Positions 17,485-26,074 of a DNA stretch of 33,822 bases are shown here, piece after piece. Source of the DNA: Gemmatimonadota bacterium (GTDB lineage: Bacteria > Gemmatimonadota > Gemmatimonadetes > Longimicrobiales > Gaopeijiaceae); assembly GCA_029863645.1 (NCBI GenBank), contig JAOTVA010000025.1:1-33822 (forward strand). The letters run 5' to 3'. Within the stretch, counting starts at the first letter, position 1; each line of letters opens with the position of its first letter. The position numbers and the translations under genes were made by a program. The notes beneath the pieces were generated by a model. It ran no database searches. It was not told the origin of the DNA and saw only the letters and a list, made by a program, of their open reading frames with translations.

Positions 17485-19737
17485 GTGGTGAGAAGATGGA
17501 CCACCCAGGGCACCTGGGCGATCGCCTCAGCCGCCTTTCTGGCCGGCGCCGTCTCGGTCCAGGCCCAGGAGCTGCGGAACGGCCCAGGTGGCGAGCTCCC
17601 GCTCGCTCTGCCGCGCGTCGAGCGAGGCATACGGATCGACGGCCTGCTCGACGAGCCGCAATGGGCCAACGCGGTCAGGCTCCAAGGCGTGCAGCAGTTG
17701 CCGGACTTCGGTGCAGAGCCGACCCAGCGCGGTGACTTTCTACTCGCTCATGACGGGCAGTACCTGTACCTGGGCTGCATCATGTACGAGACCGACCCGT
17801 CCCTCATCCGCATTACCACGCTCCAAAGGGATGTGAGCCCCTATACGACCGACACGTGCGGCATGCGCCTGGATAGTTACAACGACGAGGAGAACTCCCT
17901 CGTCTTCGTCACCACGCCGGCGAGCGTCCGCACCGACTGGCAGTTCGCCAACGACGCTTCAGGAGCGCCCAACCAGGCTTGGGACACGTATTGGGACGCA
18001 GAAGGGCGCCTGACGGACTTCGGTTGGGCCGCCGAGGTCCGTGTGCCGTTCTCCAGCATGGGCTATCAGGTCGTCGACGGCAGGGTCGTCATGGGCTTCT
18101 CCGTGACGCGCACCATGGTCCGTAACGCGGAGTCGATCGTCCATCCGGCGATCCGGCCGGACTGGGGACCGGGCGGCGTAGCGAAACCGACGCAGATGAG
18201 GAAGATGATCCTCACCGGGCTGGACGACCCCGAAAAGCCGATGTATGTGACGCCTTACGTGCTTGGTGGCGGCGGCCTCACCAACTCGCTCGATGCCACC
18301 GCGACCAGCTACGACAGGGACACCCAAAGGGTCACAGAGATCGGCGGCGACCTGCGCTACGCGCTGACCCGCAACCTCAACCTCGACCTGACCGTCAATA
18401 CGGACTTCGCACAGGTCGAGGCTGACAACCAACAGGTGAACCTGACTCGCTTCTCGCTGTTCTTCCCCGAGCAGCGGAGTTTCTTCCAGGAGCGGAGCGG
18501 CATCTTCGAGGTCTCACTCGGCTCGAACGAGCGGCTCTTCCATTCGCGGCGCATCGGGCTTGTGGCCGGGCAGCAGATTCCCATCTATGGCGGCGCCCGC
18601 GTCGTGGGCCGCTTGGGCGACTGGGATGTGGGATTCCTCAACATGCAGGCCGGAGAAGAGGGCCTGACCCCGTCGGAGAACCTGGGGGTCGCCCGACTTC
18701 GCCGACGCTTCTTGAACGACGCCTCGTATTTGGGCGGCATCGTCACGAGCCGTCTCGGCGCGGACGGAAGCTCGAACGTGCTCTACGGGACGGATGCATC
18801 GGTGCGGGTGTTCGGAAACGACTATCTCTCCGTTAATTGGTCCCAGACCTTCGACGATGCGGAGATGGGGCCTGTGGACTTCTTCGACCGAAGCCTGATG
18901 CGAGTCAATTGGCAGCGTCGAGGAACGGACGGCCCGACCTACGAGGGGACGCTCACCCGCGCTGGCGCTGCCTTCGAGCCGGGGATGGGCTTCCTGCGCA
19001 GGCGTGACTACACGCGAGGGTTCGGAACCGTGGGGTACGGCTGGCGGCCGGGCGCTGGATCGGCGATCAACCGGTACGGGTTCAGCTTCGACGGCGACTT
19101 CGTGCGCCGGAACCCGGACGATTCGATGGAGTCGGGCTCCTACGGCATTTCGGGCTCTCTGCAGACCCGCGGAGGCCAGCAGCTCAGGGGAAACATCACG
19201 CGGAGCTACGAAGACCTGCGCCGGCCCCTGCTCCTGTCGAGCGACGCCTCGGTCCCCATCGGCGACTACTGGTTCACGGACGGGCATCTTTCGTACTCGC
19301 CGAACTCGGGAGGGATCTTCCGGCCGAGCGGAGGCGTGACCGTCGGCCAGTTCTATGACGGCAACCGCGTGTCGTTCACCTTCACCCCGGCGTGGTCCGT
19401 GTCGCGCTACGCGCGCCTGAGCACCACATACGAGTTCAACCGTATCGACTTCTCGAGCCGGAATGTCACCTTTACGTCGCACATCTTGCGGGCCCGCACG
19501 GAGTTCACCTTCTCGACCAAGACGTCCTTTTCGGCGTTCGTCCAATACAACAGCAATCAGAATCTCGTCGCCGTGAACGCGCGCTTCAGGTGGAACCCAC
19601 GCGAAGGCACCGACCTCTACATCGTGTGGAACGAATCTCTCAACTCCGATCGATTCTCGCTCAGCCCGGTGCCTCCGCTCACGCAGGAGCGCGCGGTTCT
19701 TGTGAAGTATTCGCACTCGCTGACCCTGGGGCTCTGA
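17485..19737 (+). CDS. DUF5916 outer-membrane protein with N-terminal CBM9-like domain
   Basis: This 750-residue protein probably sits in the outer membrane. The N-terminal 27 residues look like a signal peptide (basic start, hydrophobic core, cleavage after VSVQA). Residues ~45-200 resemble the carbohydrate-binding family 9-like sandwich (IDGLLDEPQWANA, QYLYLGCIMYE, and the strand GWAAEVRVPFSSMGY). The rest resembles DUF5916, with FSLFFPEQRSFFQERSGIF followed by many amphipathic strands ending in LTLGL, suggesting a beta-barrel. DUF5916 proteins are common in Bacteroidota, Acidobacteria and Gemmatimonadota; their function is not established. The start is GTG at 17485 (or the adjacent GTG at 17488), with GGGGAG four bases upstream. 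It stands between ispF and dedA without close functional partners. Confidence 0.85.
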   Translation: MVRRWTTQGTWAIASAAFLAGAVSVQAQELRNGPGGELPLALPRVERGIRIDGLLDEPQWANAVRLQGVQQLPDFGAEPTQRGDFLLAHDGQYLYLGCIMYETDPSLIRITTLQRDVSPYTTDTCGMRLDSYNDEENSLVFVTTPASVRTDWQFANDASGAPNQAWDTYWDAEGRLTDFGWAAEVRVPFSSMGYQVVDGRVVMGFSVTRTMVRNAESIVHPAIRPDWGPGGVAKPTQMRKMILTGLDDPEKPMYVTPYVLGGGGLTNSLDATATSYDRDTQRVTEIGGDLRYALTRNLNLDLTVNTDFAQVEADNQQVNLTRFSLFFPEQRSFFQERSGIFEVSLGSNERLFHSRRIGLVAGQQIPIYGGARVVGRLGDWDVGFLNMQAGEEGLTPSENLGVARLRRRFLNDASYLGGIVTSRLGADGSSNVLYGTDASVRVFGNDYLSVNWSQTFDDAEMGPVDFFDRSLMRVNWQRRGTDGPTYEGTLTRAGAAFEPGMGFLRRRDYTRGFGTVGYGWRPGAGSAINRYGFSFDGDFVRRNPDDSMESGSYGISGSLQTRGGQQLRGNITRSYEDLRRPLLLSSDASVPIGDYWFTDGHLSYSPNSGGIFRPSGGVTVGQFYDGNRVSFTFTPAWSVSRYARLSTTYEFNRIDFSSRNVTFTSHILRARTEFTFSTKTSFSAFVQYNSNQNLVAVNARFRWNPREGTDLYIVWNESLNSDRFSLSPVPPLTQERAVLVKYSHSLTLGL

Positions 19738-19756
19738 TCGGCGCACAGCGGCCGTG

Positions 19757-19773
19757 GGCCGGAAGCCCCGGCC
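19757..19773 (+). terminator. short GC hairpin after the DUF5916 gene
   Basis: GGCCGG (19757-19762), five-base loop, CCGGCC (19768-19773). It lies 19 bases past the stop and just before the DedA start. There is no T-run, so termination is doubtful; it may only cap the 3' end of the message. Confidence 0.3.
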
Positions 19774-19780
19774 TCCTCCC

Positions 19781-20392
19781 GTGACTAGCTTCCTCGCATG
19801 GATGGAGCGTCTCGGGACCCCCACGCTGTACTTCCTCCTCGGCGTCGGCTCGGCCCTGGAAAACGTCGTGCCGGCGATCCCGGCCGATACCTTCGTGGCG
19901 CTCGGGGGCTTCTTGTCGTCGGTCGGCGAGCTGAGCATCGGGTGGGTCTTTCTCGTCACGTGGCTCTTCAACGTCACTTCAGCGCTGGTGATGTATCGCC
20001 TGGGCTATTGGCGAGGACGCGCGTTCTTCGAAACGGGGTGGGGACGTCACCTGCTCAATCCCCGGCAGTTGGAACGCATGTCGGGCTTCTATGACCGCTG
20101 GGGTACGCCGGCGATCTTCGTCACCCGCTTCCTTCCGGGGATTAGATCCGTGGTCCCTGTCTTCGCAGGCGTGACCCACCAGGGGTGGCTCCCCGTCGCG
20201 CTGCCCATCGCCGCGGCATCGGCGATCTGGTACGGGGGTCTCGTATGGCTGGGCGCGTGGGCGGGCAACAACCTCCCCCGCCTGCGTGGGTTGCTGGAAG
20301 GGATCAACATCGGGCTCGGGGCCACCGCGGCCGTTCTCGGTCTCGCGCTGGTCGCCTGGTGGTGGCGTACCCGCCACCATCCCCATGAATAG
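19781..20392 (+). CDS. DedA family integral membrane protein
   Basis: This 203-residue membrane protein belongs to the DedA/SNARE-associated (VTT) family. Members act in membrane homeostasis, and some flip undecaprenyl phosphate or other lipids. ALENVVPAIPADTFVALGGFL near the N-terminus and TRFLPGIRSVVPVFAGVTH in the middle are the two family motifs, flanked by four to five hydrophobic helices. The GTG at 19781 gives MTSFLAWMERLGTPTLYF, a typical N-terminus; a GTG at 19754 would add nine Pro/Arg-rich residues. The stop overlaps the start of the recombinase gene by eight bases. Specific substrate unknown. Confidence 0.9.
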   Translation: MTSFLAWMERLGTPTLYFLLGVGSALENVVPAIPADTFVALGGFLSSVGELSIGWVFLVTWLFNVTSALVMYRLGYWRGRAFFETGWGRHLLNPRQLERMSGFYDRWGTPAIFVTRFLPGIRSVVPVFAGVTHQGWLPVALPIAAASAIWYGGLVWLGAWAGNNLPRLRGLLEGINIGLGATAAVLGLALVAWWWRTRHHPHE

Positions 20393-21287
20393 CCCGGCAC
20401 CGGCGTTCCGCTTCGAGCAGTTTCAGGACTTCCTCATGTACGAGCGTGGTTTGTCGGCACGCACCGTCGCCGCATACACACGCGACCTCACGCGCTGGAA
20501 GGCCTTCGTGGTCGGCGTGGGTATTCATGACCCAGCGGAAGTCACGCCCCGGCAGATGAGGGAGTGGGTCTTCGCGCTGAAGGACGGCGGCCTCGCGCCG
20601 GTCTCGATTCGCCGAGCGCAATCGGCGATCCGCACCTACTTCGGCTTCCTACTCGCCGAGGGTGCCGTGACGATCGATCCCACCGACCGCCTGGAAGCCC
20701 CCAGGGTTTCTCGCAAGCTCCCGGAATTCCTCACCACCGACGAAGTCGTGCGGCTTCTCGACGCTCCGGATCCCTCAAAACGGCTCTTCTGGCGCGACCG
20801 GGCCATCCTGGAGTTCATGTACGCGACTGGGGTGCGCGTCTCCGAGCTGGTGGAACTGCCCCTTACCTCGCTCGACTTGGACGAGGGGGTGGCCACCGTC
20901 TTCGGCAAGGGAGCCAAGGAGCGCATGGTGCCGGTAGGTGGGCCGGCACTCGTCGCCCTCGGCCGCTACCTACGCGACGTGAGGTCAGCGTTGGACCGAG
21001 GTAAGGGTGCGGGGCGCGTCTTCCTCAACGTCCGCGGCCAACCGATGCGAAGGGAGGCCGTTTGGTCGATCGTGAAGAATGCCACGCGCCGGGCGGGGAT
21101 CACGAAGAAGGTCTCGCCGCATACCCTGCGCCACACCTTCGCTACGCACCTCGTGGAGGGCGGCGCCGACCTGGCCGCTGTTCAGGAGCTCTTGGGCCAC
21201 GCCGACATCGCAACGACCCAGATCTACACGCACCTGGACCGCGACTACCTACGCGACATGCACCGCCGCTTCCACCCGCGGAGCTGA
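20385..21287 (+). CDS. xerD: site-specific tyrosine recombinase, XerD type
   Basis: This 300-residue recombinase resolves chromosome dimers at dif together with a partner. The N-terminal SAM-like DNA-binding domain covers residues ~8-92. The catalytic domain carries Arg151 (ATGVRVSELV), Lys175 (GKGAKER), His246 and Arg249 (HTLRHTFATHL), His272 (LGHADIATTQ) and the nucleophile Tyr281 (IYTHLD). All six are present, so the enzyme should be active. Length and motifs match chromosomal XerC/XerD, more like XerD, and not phage integrases. The ATG at 20385 overlaps the dedA stop by eight bases. No dif-like site or attachment repeats were recognised in the window. Confidence 0.93.
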   Translation: MNSPAPAFRFEQFQDFLMYERGLSARTVAAYTRDLTRWKAFVVGVGIHDPAEVTPRQMREWVFALKDGGLAPVSIRRAQSAIRTYFGFLLAEGAVTIDPTDRLEAPRVSRKLPEFLTTDEVVRLLDAPDPSKRLFWRDRAILEFMYATGVRVSELVELPLTSLDLDEGVATVFGKGAKERMVPVGGPALVALGRYLRDVRSALDRGKGAGRVFLNVRGQPMRREAVWSIVKNATRRAGITKKVSPHTLRHTFATHLVEGGADLAAVQELLGHADIATTQIYTHLDRDYLRDMHRRFHPRS

Positions 21288-21296
21288 CCCGGAGCC

Positions 21297-21309
21297 GACC
21301 GTGTCGGTC
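21297..21309. terminator. small inverted repeat between convergent xerD and S41 protease genes
   Basis: GACCG-TGT-CGGTC in the 20-base gap between two convergent stops. The five-pair stem is symmetrical and could slow polymerase in both directions, but it is short and lacks T-runs. Confidence 0.25.
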
Positions 21310-22945
21310 AGTGTACCGAGCCCGCGGACGTATCGGGCGCCGCGGTCCTCGCTGCGGCTCTGCTGGCGTTCTCCTCCTCAGCTGCCCGGAACAGGTCGGC
21401 CTGTGTGGTCGACGTGCTCAGCAGGCGGATCGCCTCGGCAAGCACCCGATCGCGTCGCGAGCGGAAGTCAGCCTCGGCGCCGATGTCGTCCATGCGCTGT
21501 GCGACCGCAAGTTGACCCTGCCAGCGCAGGTACTCCTGCACCATGGGGTCGGACACGAGGTCGGCCGGCAGCCCCTCCGACACCAACGAAGCGAGGAAGG
21601 CCGCGAACGCCTCGTCGCCGAGGGCGGGCGGCTGGCCGGCCGTGCGGAGTGCGGCGCCGACGTTGAAGCCGAGCTCCTGCAAGCGCTGTCCGAGGGGATA
21701 CTGCGACTCGCTGACGACGCGCACGAACTCCTGCTCGGGCAGACGGAGCGTGTCGGACTCGATCGCGATGTCAGGGAAGATGCCCCCCCCGCTGACGAGC
21801 TCGCGGCCGCCGGGCGTCGTGACGCGCGGCAGTGATTCGAGATCCTCCTCTAGAGGTCTCATCTGGCGGTCACGCCCGCGCTGGAGCGACCGGCCCAGAG
21901 GCGTGAGCCACACGCCAGTCGTGAAGCGCAGACGCCGGTCGTGGGGCAGCGCCATGACAGTCTGCACCACCCCTTTCCCGAACGAGCGCGTACCGAGGAC
22001 CAACGCGCGATCGTAATCCTGCAGGGCACCGGCGAGGATCTCTGCGCCTGACGCGGTGAACTCGTCCACGAGGATGACCACAGGAAGATTGGGGACGCGC
22101 ACCGGCATACGGTCCAGGTAGGACTCGCTATCGGGGCTGTCCACCGCACCGCCGGCACTCCGCTGGACGGTACTCGCCAGTGTGGCGCCCCGCTCCAGGA
22201 AGAGATCGGCGAGGTCGAGAGACTCGTCCAGGAATCCGCCCGGATTCCGTCGCAGATCGATAATGAGGCCGCGCGCGTCCTCGTAGTCTTCGAGCGCCTG
22301 GCTCATCTCGTCGGCCGCGCCTCGAGCAACGCGATCCATGATGACGTATCCGATGTTGCCGCGGAGCAGGCCGTGTTCGACGGCGGGGACGTGGACCTCG
22401 GCCCTCGTAATGTCGAACGCCAAGGGCCGCTCGTAGCCGCTTCTCTGGACCCGCACGTTTACATTCGTGCCCGCGGGGCCTCGAATAGAGTCGGCGGCCG
22501 TCTGCGTGTCCCAGTCGAAGGCCTCGTTTCCGTTCACGCCGACGATGACGTCACCGACGAGGAGGCCGGCCTGGCTCGCCGGGAAACCGCGAAAGACGCC
22601 CGTGACGGTGACTTCCTCGTTCAGGATCGTGATCTGCAGACCGATGCCCGAGTAATTTCCCGTCGTCTCCTGCTCCCACTGGGTGGACTCCACAGGTGTG
22701 AACAGCTCCGCGTACGGATCGTCGAGCGAGGCGATGAGCCCGTCGATGGCGGCCTCCCACAACATGGAGTCGGTGAACTCCTCCATGTGCATCCGGGAGA
22801 TCGCCCGGATCGCATCGGTGATGACGTCCGCCTCTTGAGGACGCCGCGAGCTGAGCCGGTCAGCGGCTCCGCGGTCCTGGGCAGAAACGCCGGGCACGAG
22901 GAGCGCCAGGGCGAGGAGCAGGGATGCGACGGTGCGGTTCTTCAT
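21308..22945 (-). CDS. S41 family C-terminal processing protease (CtpA-like)
   Basis: This 545-residue exported serine protease has a signal peptide at about 1-22 (MKNRT, hydrophobic core, VSA-Q). The N-terminal part, ending LDDPYAELFTP, is typical of CTPases. A PDZ domain follows at ~95-180 (GIGLQI, GFPASQAGLLVGDVIVGVNG), then the S41 core ~195-380. The Ser-Lys dyad is present: Ser299 in DEFTASGAEILAGAL and Lys324 in SFGKGVVQT. The last ~160 residues are a mostly helical extension. The enzyme should act in the periplasm on C-termini of envelope proteins. It is convergent with xerD and divergent from nadE, with a 191-base gap between the two divergent starts. Confidence 0.92.
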   Translation of the reverse strand: MKNRTVASLLLALALLVPGVSAQDRGAADRLSSRRPQEADVITDAIRAISRMHMEEFTDSMLWEAAIDGLIASLDDPYAELFTPVESTQWEQETTGNYSGIGLQITILNEEVTVTGVFRGFPASQAGLLVGDVIVGVNGNEAFDWDTQTAADSIRGPAGTNVNVRVQRSGYERPLAFDITRAEVHVPAVEHGLLRGNIGYVIMDRVARGAADEMSQALEDYEDARGLIIDLRRNPGGFLDESLDLADLFLERGATLASTVQRSAGGAVDSPDSESYLDRMPVRVPNLPVVILVDEFTASGAEILAGALQDYDRALVLGTRSFGKGVVQTVMALPHDRRLRFTTGVWLTPLGRSLQRGRDRQMRPLEEDLESLPRVTTPGGRELVSGGGIFPDIAIESDTLRLPEQEFVRVVSESQYPLGQRLQELGFNVGAALRTAGQPPALGDEAFAAFLASLVSEGLPADLVSDPMVQEYLRWQGQLAVAQRMDDIGAEADFRSRRDRVLAEAIRLLSTSTTQADLFRAAEEENASRAAARTAAPDTSAGSVH

Positions 22946-23048
22946 GCGTCAGCCTTTGCGTCGTCTGTTTCGATTCGGGGATTAAACCCCGCCCCTGCAA
23001 GCCTCGTTCCTCTTCGAGCGGAAGCGGGTGCCTTCCATTCCATAATGT

Positions 23049-23066
23049 GTTCCGAGACCCCGGAAC
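23049..23066. repeat. inverted repeat in the divergent S41 protease/nadE intergenic region
   Basis: GTTCCG-AGACCC-CGGAAC, a perfect 6-bp dyad. It lies roughly in the middle of the 191-base divergent gap and just upstream of a possible nadE promoter. It could be an operator or chance. Confidence 0.35.
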
Positions 23067-23074
23067 CAGTACCT

Positions 23075-23104
23075 TTTATCCCTGAGCCCGAGGGGCGATA
23101 TGCT
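23075..23104 (+). promoter_or_regulatory. possible nadE promoter
   Basis: TTTATC (23075-23080), 18-base spacer, TATGCT (23099-23104), predicting a start near 23111 and a leader of about 26 bases. The -35 is poor and the elements differ from the TTG...TAGMTT pattern seen elsewhere, so this is tentative. Confidence 0.25.
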
Positions 23105-23136
23105 AGCCCCTATAGACCGATACGGCAGCGCCGTCG

Positions 23137-24942
23137 ATGAATCAAGCTCGAACCCGACCGCCACTCCGCGTGGCGCTGGTACAATTCACGCCGAAAAAGG
23201 CGGACACGCAGGGTAATCTCGCGCGTGTCGCCACGATCGTGACGGAGGAATCGGCCCACGCCGACGTCGTGGTCTTCCCAGAAACCGCGCTCTCGGGATA
23301 CTTCCTCGAGGGGGGTGTCGCCGAGGCGGCTCAAGAGGTCGAACACGTCGCCGAGGCGCTGGGGTCACCGCCCGAGCAGGCGCCCGATCTCGTCGTCGGC
23401 TTCTACGAGCGCTGGCGCAGGCGGCTCTATAACAGCGTCGTGTACTTGGAACCGGCCGGTTCGGCGTGGAGCGTCCGGCACGTACACCGGAAGATGTTCT
23501 TACCCACCTACGGCGTCTTCGACGAAGCACGTTTCGTGGAACCAGGCCCCGAAGTGCGAGCCTTCGACACGCGGTTCGGCCGCATCGGCATGCTCATCTG
23601 CGAGGAGGCGTGGCACTCGCTTCCGGCCACGATCCTGGCGCTCGATGGAGCCGAGCTGCTTCTGGTGGTCAGCGCCTCCCCGGCTAGAGATTTTGCGCCC
23701 TCCGGCGCGGGCCGCCCCGCGAATCTTGATCGCTGGGACCGTCTGGTTCCCGAGACGGCTGTCGAACACGGCGTCTTCGTGGCCGTCGCCCAGCTCACGG
23801 GCTCGGAGGGAGGCAAACTCTTTCCGGGCGGCTCCATCGCGGTCGGACCGGACGGCCAAATCCTGGCGCGTGGTCCCCTCCTGGAGGAAGCGGTCACGAT
23901 CGCGGCCTTGGACGCGACGGCGCTCGAACGGGTCCGCGACGCATCCCCGTCGCTGTCTGACCTCGAGCAGGCTCTGCCCCACCTGCAACGTTCTCTCGAT
24001 CGGGTGACCGGAAGGGGAGGGGCCGAGCCGACGGAAGGAGAAGAGCGGGAAGATCCGGTAGACGTTCACCCGATGCTCTCCGGACGAGGTGAGCTGCCCA
24101 CGGTGAACGAGGCGCTTCACGACCCCAGCACGCTCGACCTCGACCTGGAGCTGGTGGAGCGAACTCTGGTCGCGTTCATCAGGGAAGAGGTCCAACGCCG
24201 CCGCTCGTTCGAGCGCGTCGTGGTCGGGGTATCCGGCGGCGTGGACTCTGCTGTGTCGCTGGCGCTCGCGTGCCGCGCATTAGGTGCGGAAAACGTGTAC
24301 GGCTTCCGACTCCCGTATCGAACGTCGAGCCAGGAGAGTCTGGACCATGCCTCCTTGGCGCTCGAGGCCACCGGGGCGCAGGGCCACACCGTCGATATCA
24401 GCGATCCGATCGATCGGTACGTGGACGAGTACGAACCCGACATCAGTCCCCTTCGGAAGGGGAATCTGATGGCCAGGCTGAGGGCGGTGATCCTCTTCGA
24501 CCAGTCGGCCAAGCTGAGGGCGCTCCCGTTGGGGACGGGAAACAAGAGCGAGCGACTGCTCGGCTACTTCACGTGGCACGCCGACGATTCTCCGCCGATC
24601 AACCCTTTGGGTGACCTGTTCAAGACTCAGGTCTGGGCGCTCGCACGCCATCTCGAGGTGCCTGAGGTGATCATCGACAAGCCCGCCACGGCGGATCTGG
24701 TCCACGGGGTGACGGACGAAGATGAACTCGGTGTCTCGTACCACGCCGCCGACCCCATCCTGCACTGGCTGCTCCGCGGTTACCGGCCCGACGAGCTGAT
24801 CCGCATTGGCTTCGACGCCGCTGCGATCGAAGTGGTGTCGCGGCGGTTGCAGTCGACTCACTGGAAGCGCGAGCTACCGACGGTGGCTGTGCTCTCCTCG
24901 AGTGCGATCGGCGAGTTCTACCTCAGGCCGGTGGACTACTAG
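23137..24942 (+). CDS. nadE: glutamine-dependent NAD+ synthetase
   Basis: This 601-residue two-domain enzyme amidates deamido-NAD using glutamine, the last step of NAD synthesis. Residues ~10-280 are a nitrilase-fold glutaminase with the triad Glu49 (FPETALSGY), Lys119 (HRKMFLPTYGVFDE) and Cys155 (LICEEAWHS). An acidic linker (~285-320) leads to the synthetase domain, with the PP-loop SGGVDSA at 366-372. RKGNLMARLRA, LGTGNKSERLLGYFT and NPLGDLFKTQV follow. The latter resemble the short core found in archaea and Thermotoga more than the long E. coli or mycobacterial type. All catalytic residues are present. Its stop shares CTAG with the stop of the convergent next gene. Confidence 0.95.
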   Translation: MNQARTRPPLRVALVQFTPKKADTQGNLARVATIVTEESAHADVVVFPETALSGYFLEGGVAEAAQEVEHVAEALGSPPEQAPDLVVGFYERWRRRLYNSVVYLEPAGSAWSVRHVHRKMFLPTYGVFDEARFVEPGPEVRAFDTRFGRIGMLICEEAWHSLPATILALDGAELLLVVSASPARDFAPSGAGRPANLDRWDRLVPETAVEHGVFVAVAQLTGSEGGKLFPGGSIAVGPDGQILARGPLLEEAVTIAALDATALERVRDASPSLSDLEQALPHLQRSLDRVTGRGGAEPTEGEEREDPVDVHPMLSGRGELPTVNEALHDPSTLDLDLELVERTLVAFIREEVQRRRSFERVVVGVSGGVDSAVSLALACRALGAENVYGFRLPYRTSSQESLDHASLALEATGAQGHTVDISDPIDRYVDEYEPDISPLRKGNLMARLRAVILFDQSAKLRALPLGTGNKSERLLGYFTWHADDSPPINPLGDLFKTQVWALARHLEVPEVIIDKPATADLVHGVTDEDELGVSYHAADPILHWLLRGYRPDELIRIGFDAAAIEVVSRRLQSTHWKRELPTVAVLSSSAIGEFYLRPVDY

Positions 24943-25967
24943 CCCCCGCGGGTCACCCGCCGCCTGAGCGTCTCGAGCATCGGCATCGGCGTTAGCTCGC
25001 CGTCGATGATGGAGGCGAGCTCTTCCTCTCGCTTCCAGTGGGCCTCGAGCTCGGCGAGCTCGAGCTCGAGCAACTGCTGCTCGGACGCCTCGTTGGTCGC
25101 GATCTCCAGCGCGATACCCCCCGTACGCTGCAGGTCCCCGAGGCGCCGTCCGTCCTTCACGACAATGCGCGTCAGGTCCTTGGGCGACCCAGCCTCCTGG
25201 ATCAGACGCGTGGCCGACATGACGCGCCGCTCTGACGCGCCGGCGAAGTGGTGATACGCCAGCACGCGCCTCAGCGTGTGCTCGGCCTCCTGACCCCGCA
25301 GGCGGAGACCTCCGTCTCGGTATGTTCCGCAGCGGGTGCAGCGTGCCACGAGGTCGATCTCACCAGGGTTCTCGCTAGGGAAGAGGCCCAGCCCCGCTCG
25401 GTCGCGGTAGGTGATGGCGTCCTGAACCGCTCCGCATCGCTCACAGCGCCCCTCACCCTGCCACGCCGTACTTCCGAAGCGAAGCCACCGGGCACCGTCG
25501 CGAACGGTCTCGCTCCCGTGGCCCATGATCAGCCAGGCGCCGAAGAACGTCAGCCCACCGGTAGCCCAACTCCCGACGAGGACCGCGCCGGCGGCCAGCG
25601 TCCCCGCAAAGCCTAGCGTCTGCCACGTCTGGCGCCGAGACGCGAGCTCCCGGCCGTACCGCCACCACGCCTCCTCACTGAGTTCGGCCCGCCCCACGCG
25701 CACCACCTCCAGCCCTCCGTGCCTGAGGAGCGCGATGTTGTCCGTCTGGGACAGCAGATGCGCCTTGTCGGTCGTGAGCTTTTCGAGCTCTTCGAGCGCC
25801 TCCCAGCGGTCCTCGATCGGGGTGAGCGACCAACGGCGACACGTCCGGCACACCACCCAGAGACGGCCGCGTCCCGGATCGAACGCCAGCCTCTTCCCGT
25901 TGGGAAGGTGACCCAACTCTTCGTTGGGCTCGAAGGGCGAAGCGCAGACGATGCAACGCGTATACAA
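24939..25967 (-). CDS. uncharacterised protein with zinc-ribbon CxxC pairs and a membrane hairpin
   Basis: I do not recognise this 342-residue protein. Four CxxC pairs are visible: Cys5/Cys8, Cys40/Cys43, Cys175/Cys178 and Cys210/Cys213. They suggest two zinc ribbons, each built from two knuckles. Between them, residues ~117-148 are hydrophobic, enough for one long or two short membrane helices. The C-terminal third (~225-342) is charged and helical, with a Leu/Glu-rich probable coiled coil (EQQLLELELAELEAHWKREEEL). The start is TTG at 25967, supported by GGAG seven bases upstream and by the absence of another start. It overlaps nadE tail to tail by four bases and is divergent from pabA. Function unknown; a membrane-anchored sensor or assembly factor is only one possibility. 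Confidence 0.8.
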   Translation of the reverse strand: MYTRCIVCASPFEPNEELGHLPNGKRLAFDPGRGRLWVVCRTCRRWSLTPIEDRWEALEELEKLTTDKAHLLSQTDNIALLRHGGLEVVRVGRAELSEEAWWRYGRELASRRQTWQTLGFAGTLAAGAVLVGSWATGGLTFFGAWLIMGHGSETVRDGARWLRFGSTAWQGEGRCERCGAVQDAITYRDRAGLGLFPSENPGEIDLVARCTRCGTYRDGGLRLRGQEAEHTLRRVLAYHHFAGASERRVMSATRLIQEAGSPKDLTRIVVKDGRRLGDLQRTGGIALEIATNEASEQQLLELELAELEAHWKREEELASIIDGELTPMPMLETLRRRVTRGG

Positions 25968-26036
25968 GGTCGATCTCCGTATACCGAGACGTACCGGACG
26001 TTTGGTACCTTACCCGCCCCCCGCAAGATCCACTCA

Positions 26037-26065
26037 TTGGTCGCTACGTGCGCGCCGGCTAGATT
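26037..26065 (+). promoter_or_regulatory. predicted promoter of pabA, giving an almost leaderless mRNA
   Basis: TTGGTC (26037-26042), 17-base spacer, TAGATT (26060-26065). A start 6-8 bases downstream would fall at about 26071-26073, only 2-4 bases before the pabA ATG at 26075. It matches the pattern before sucC and kdsB. Confidence 0.5.
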
Positions 26066-26074
26066 CTTCGCCCA

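Noticed and set aside
19786-19791. TAGCTT just after the DedA start as a fourth promoter -10
   Set aside because: No TTG-type -35 occurs 16-18 bases upstream, and it lies inside the coding sequence.
18514-19977. A 487-codon minus-strand frame across the DUF5916 gene
   Set aside because: Composition is Arg/His-rich, typical of a shadow frame, with no motif.
20385-21287. The tyrosine recombinase as the mark of a mobile element
   Set aside because: Length and motifs fit chromosomal XerD, and no att repeats, tRNA or cargo genes are present.
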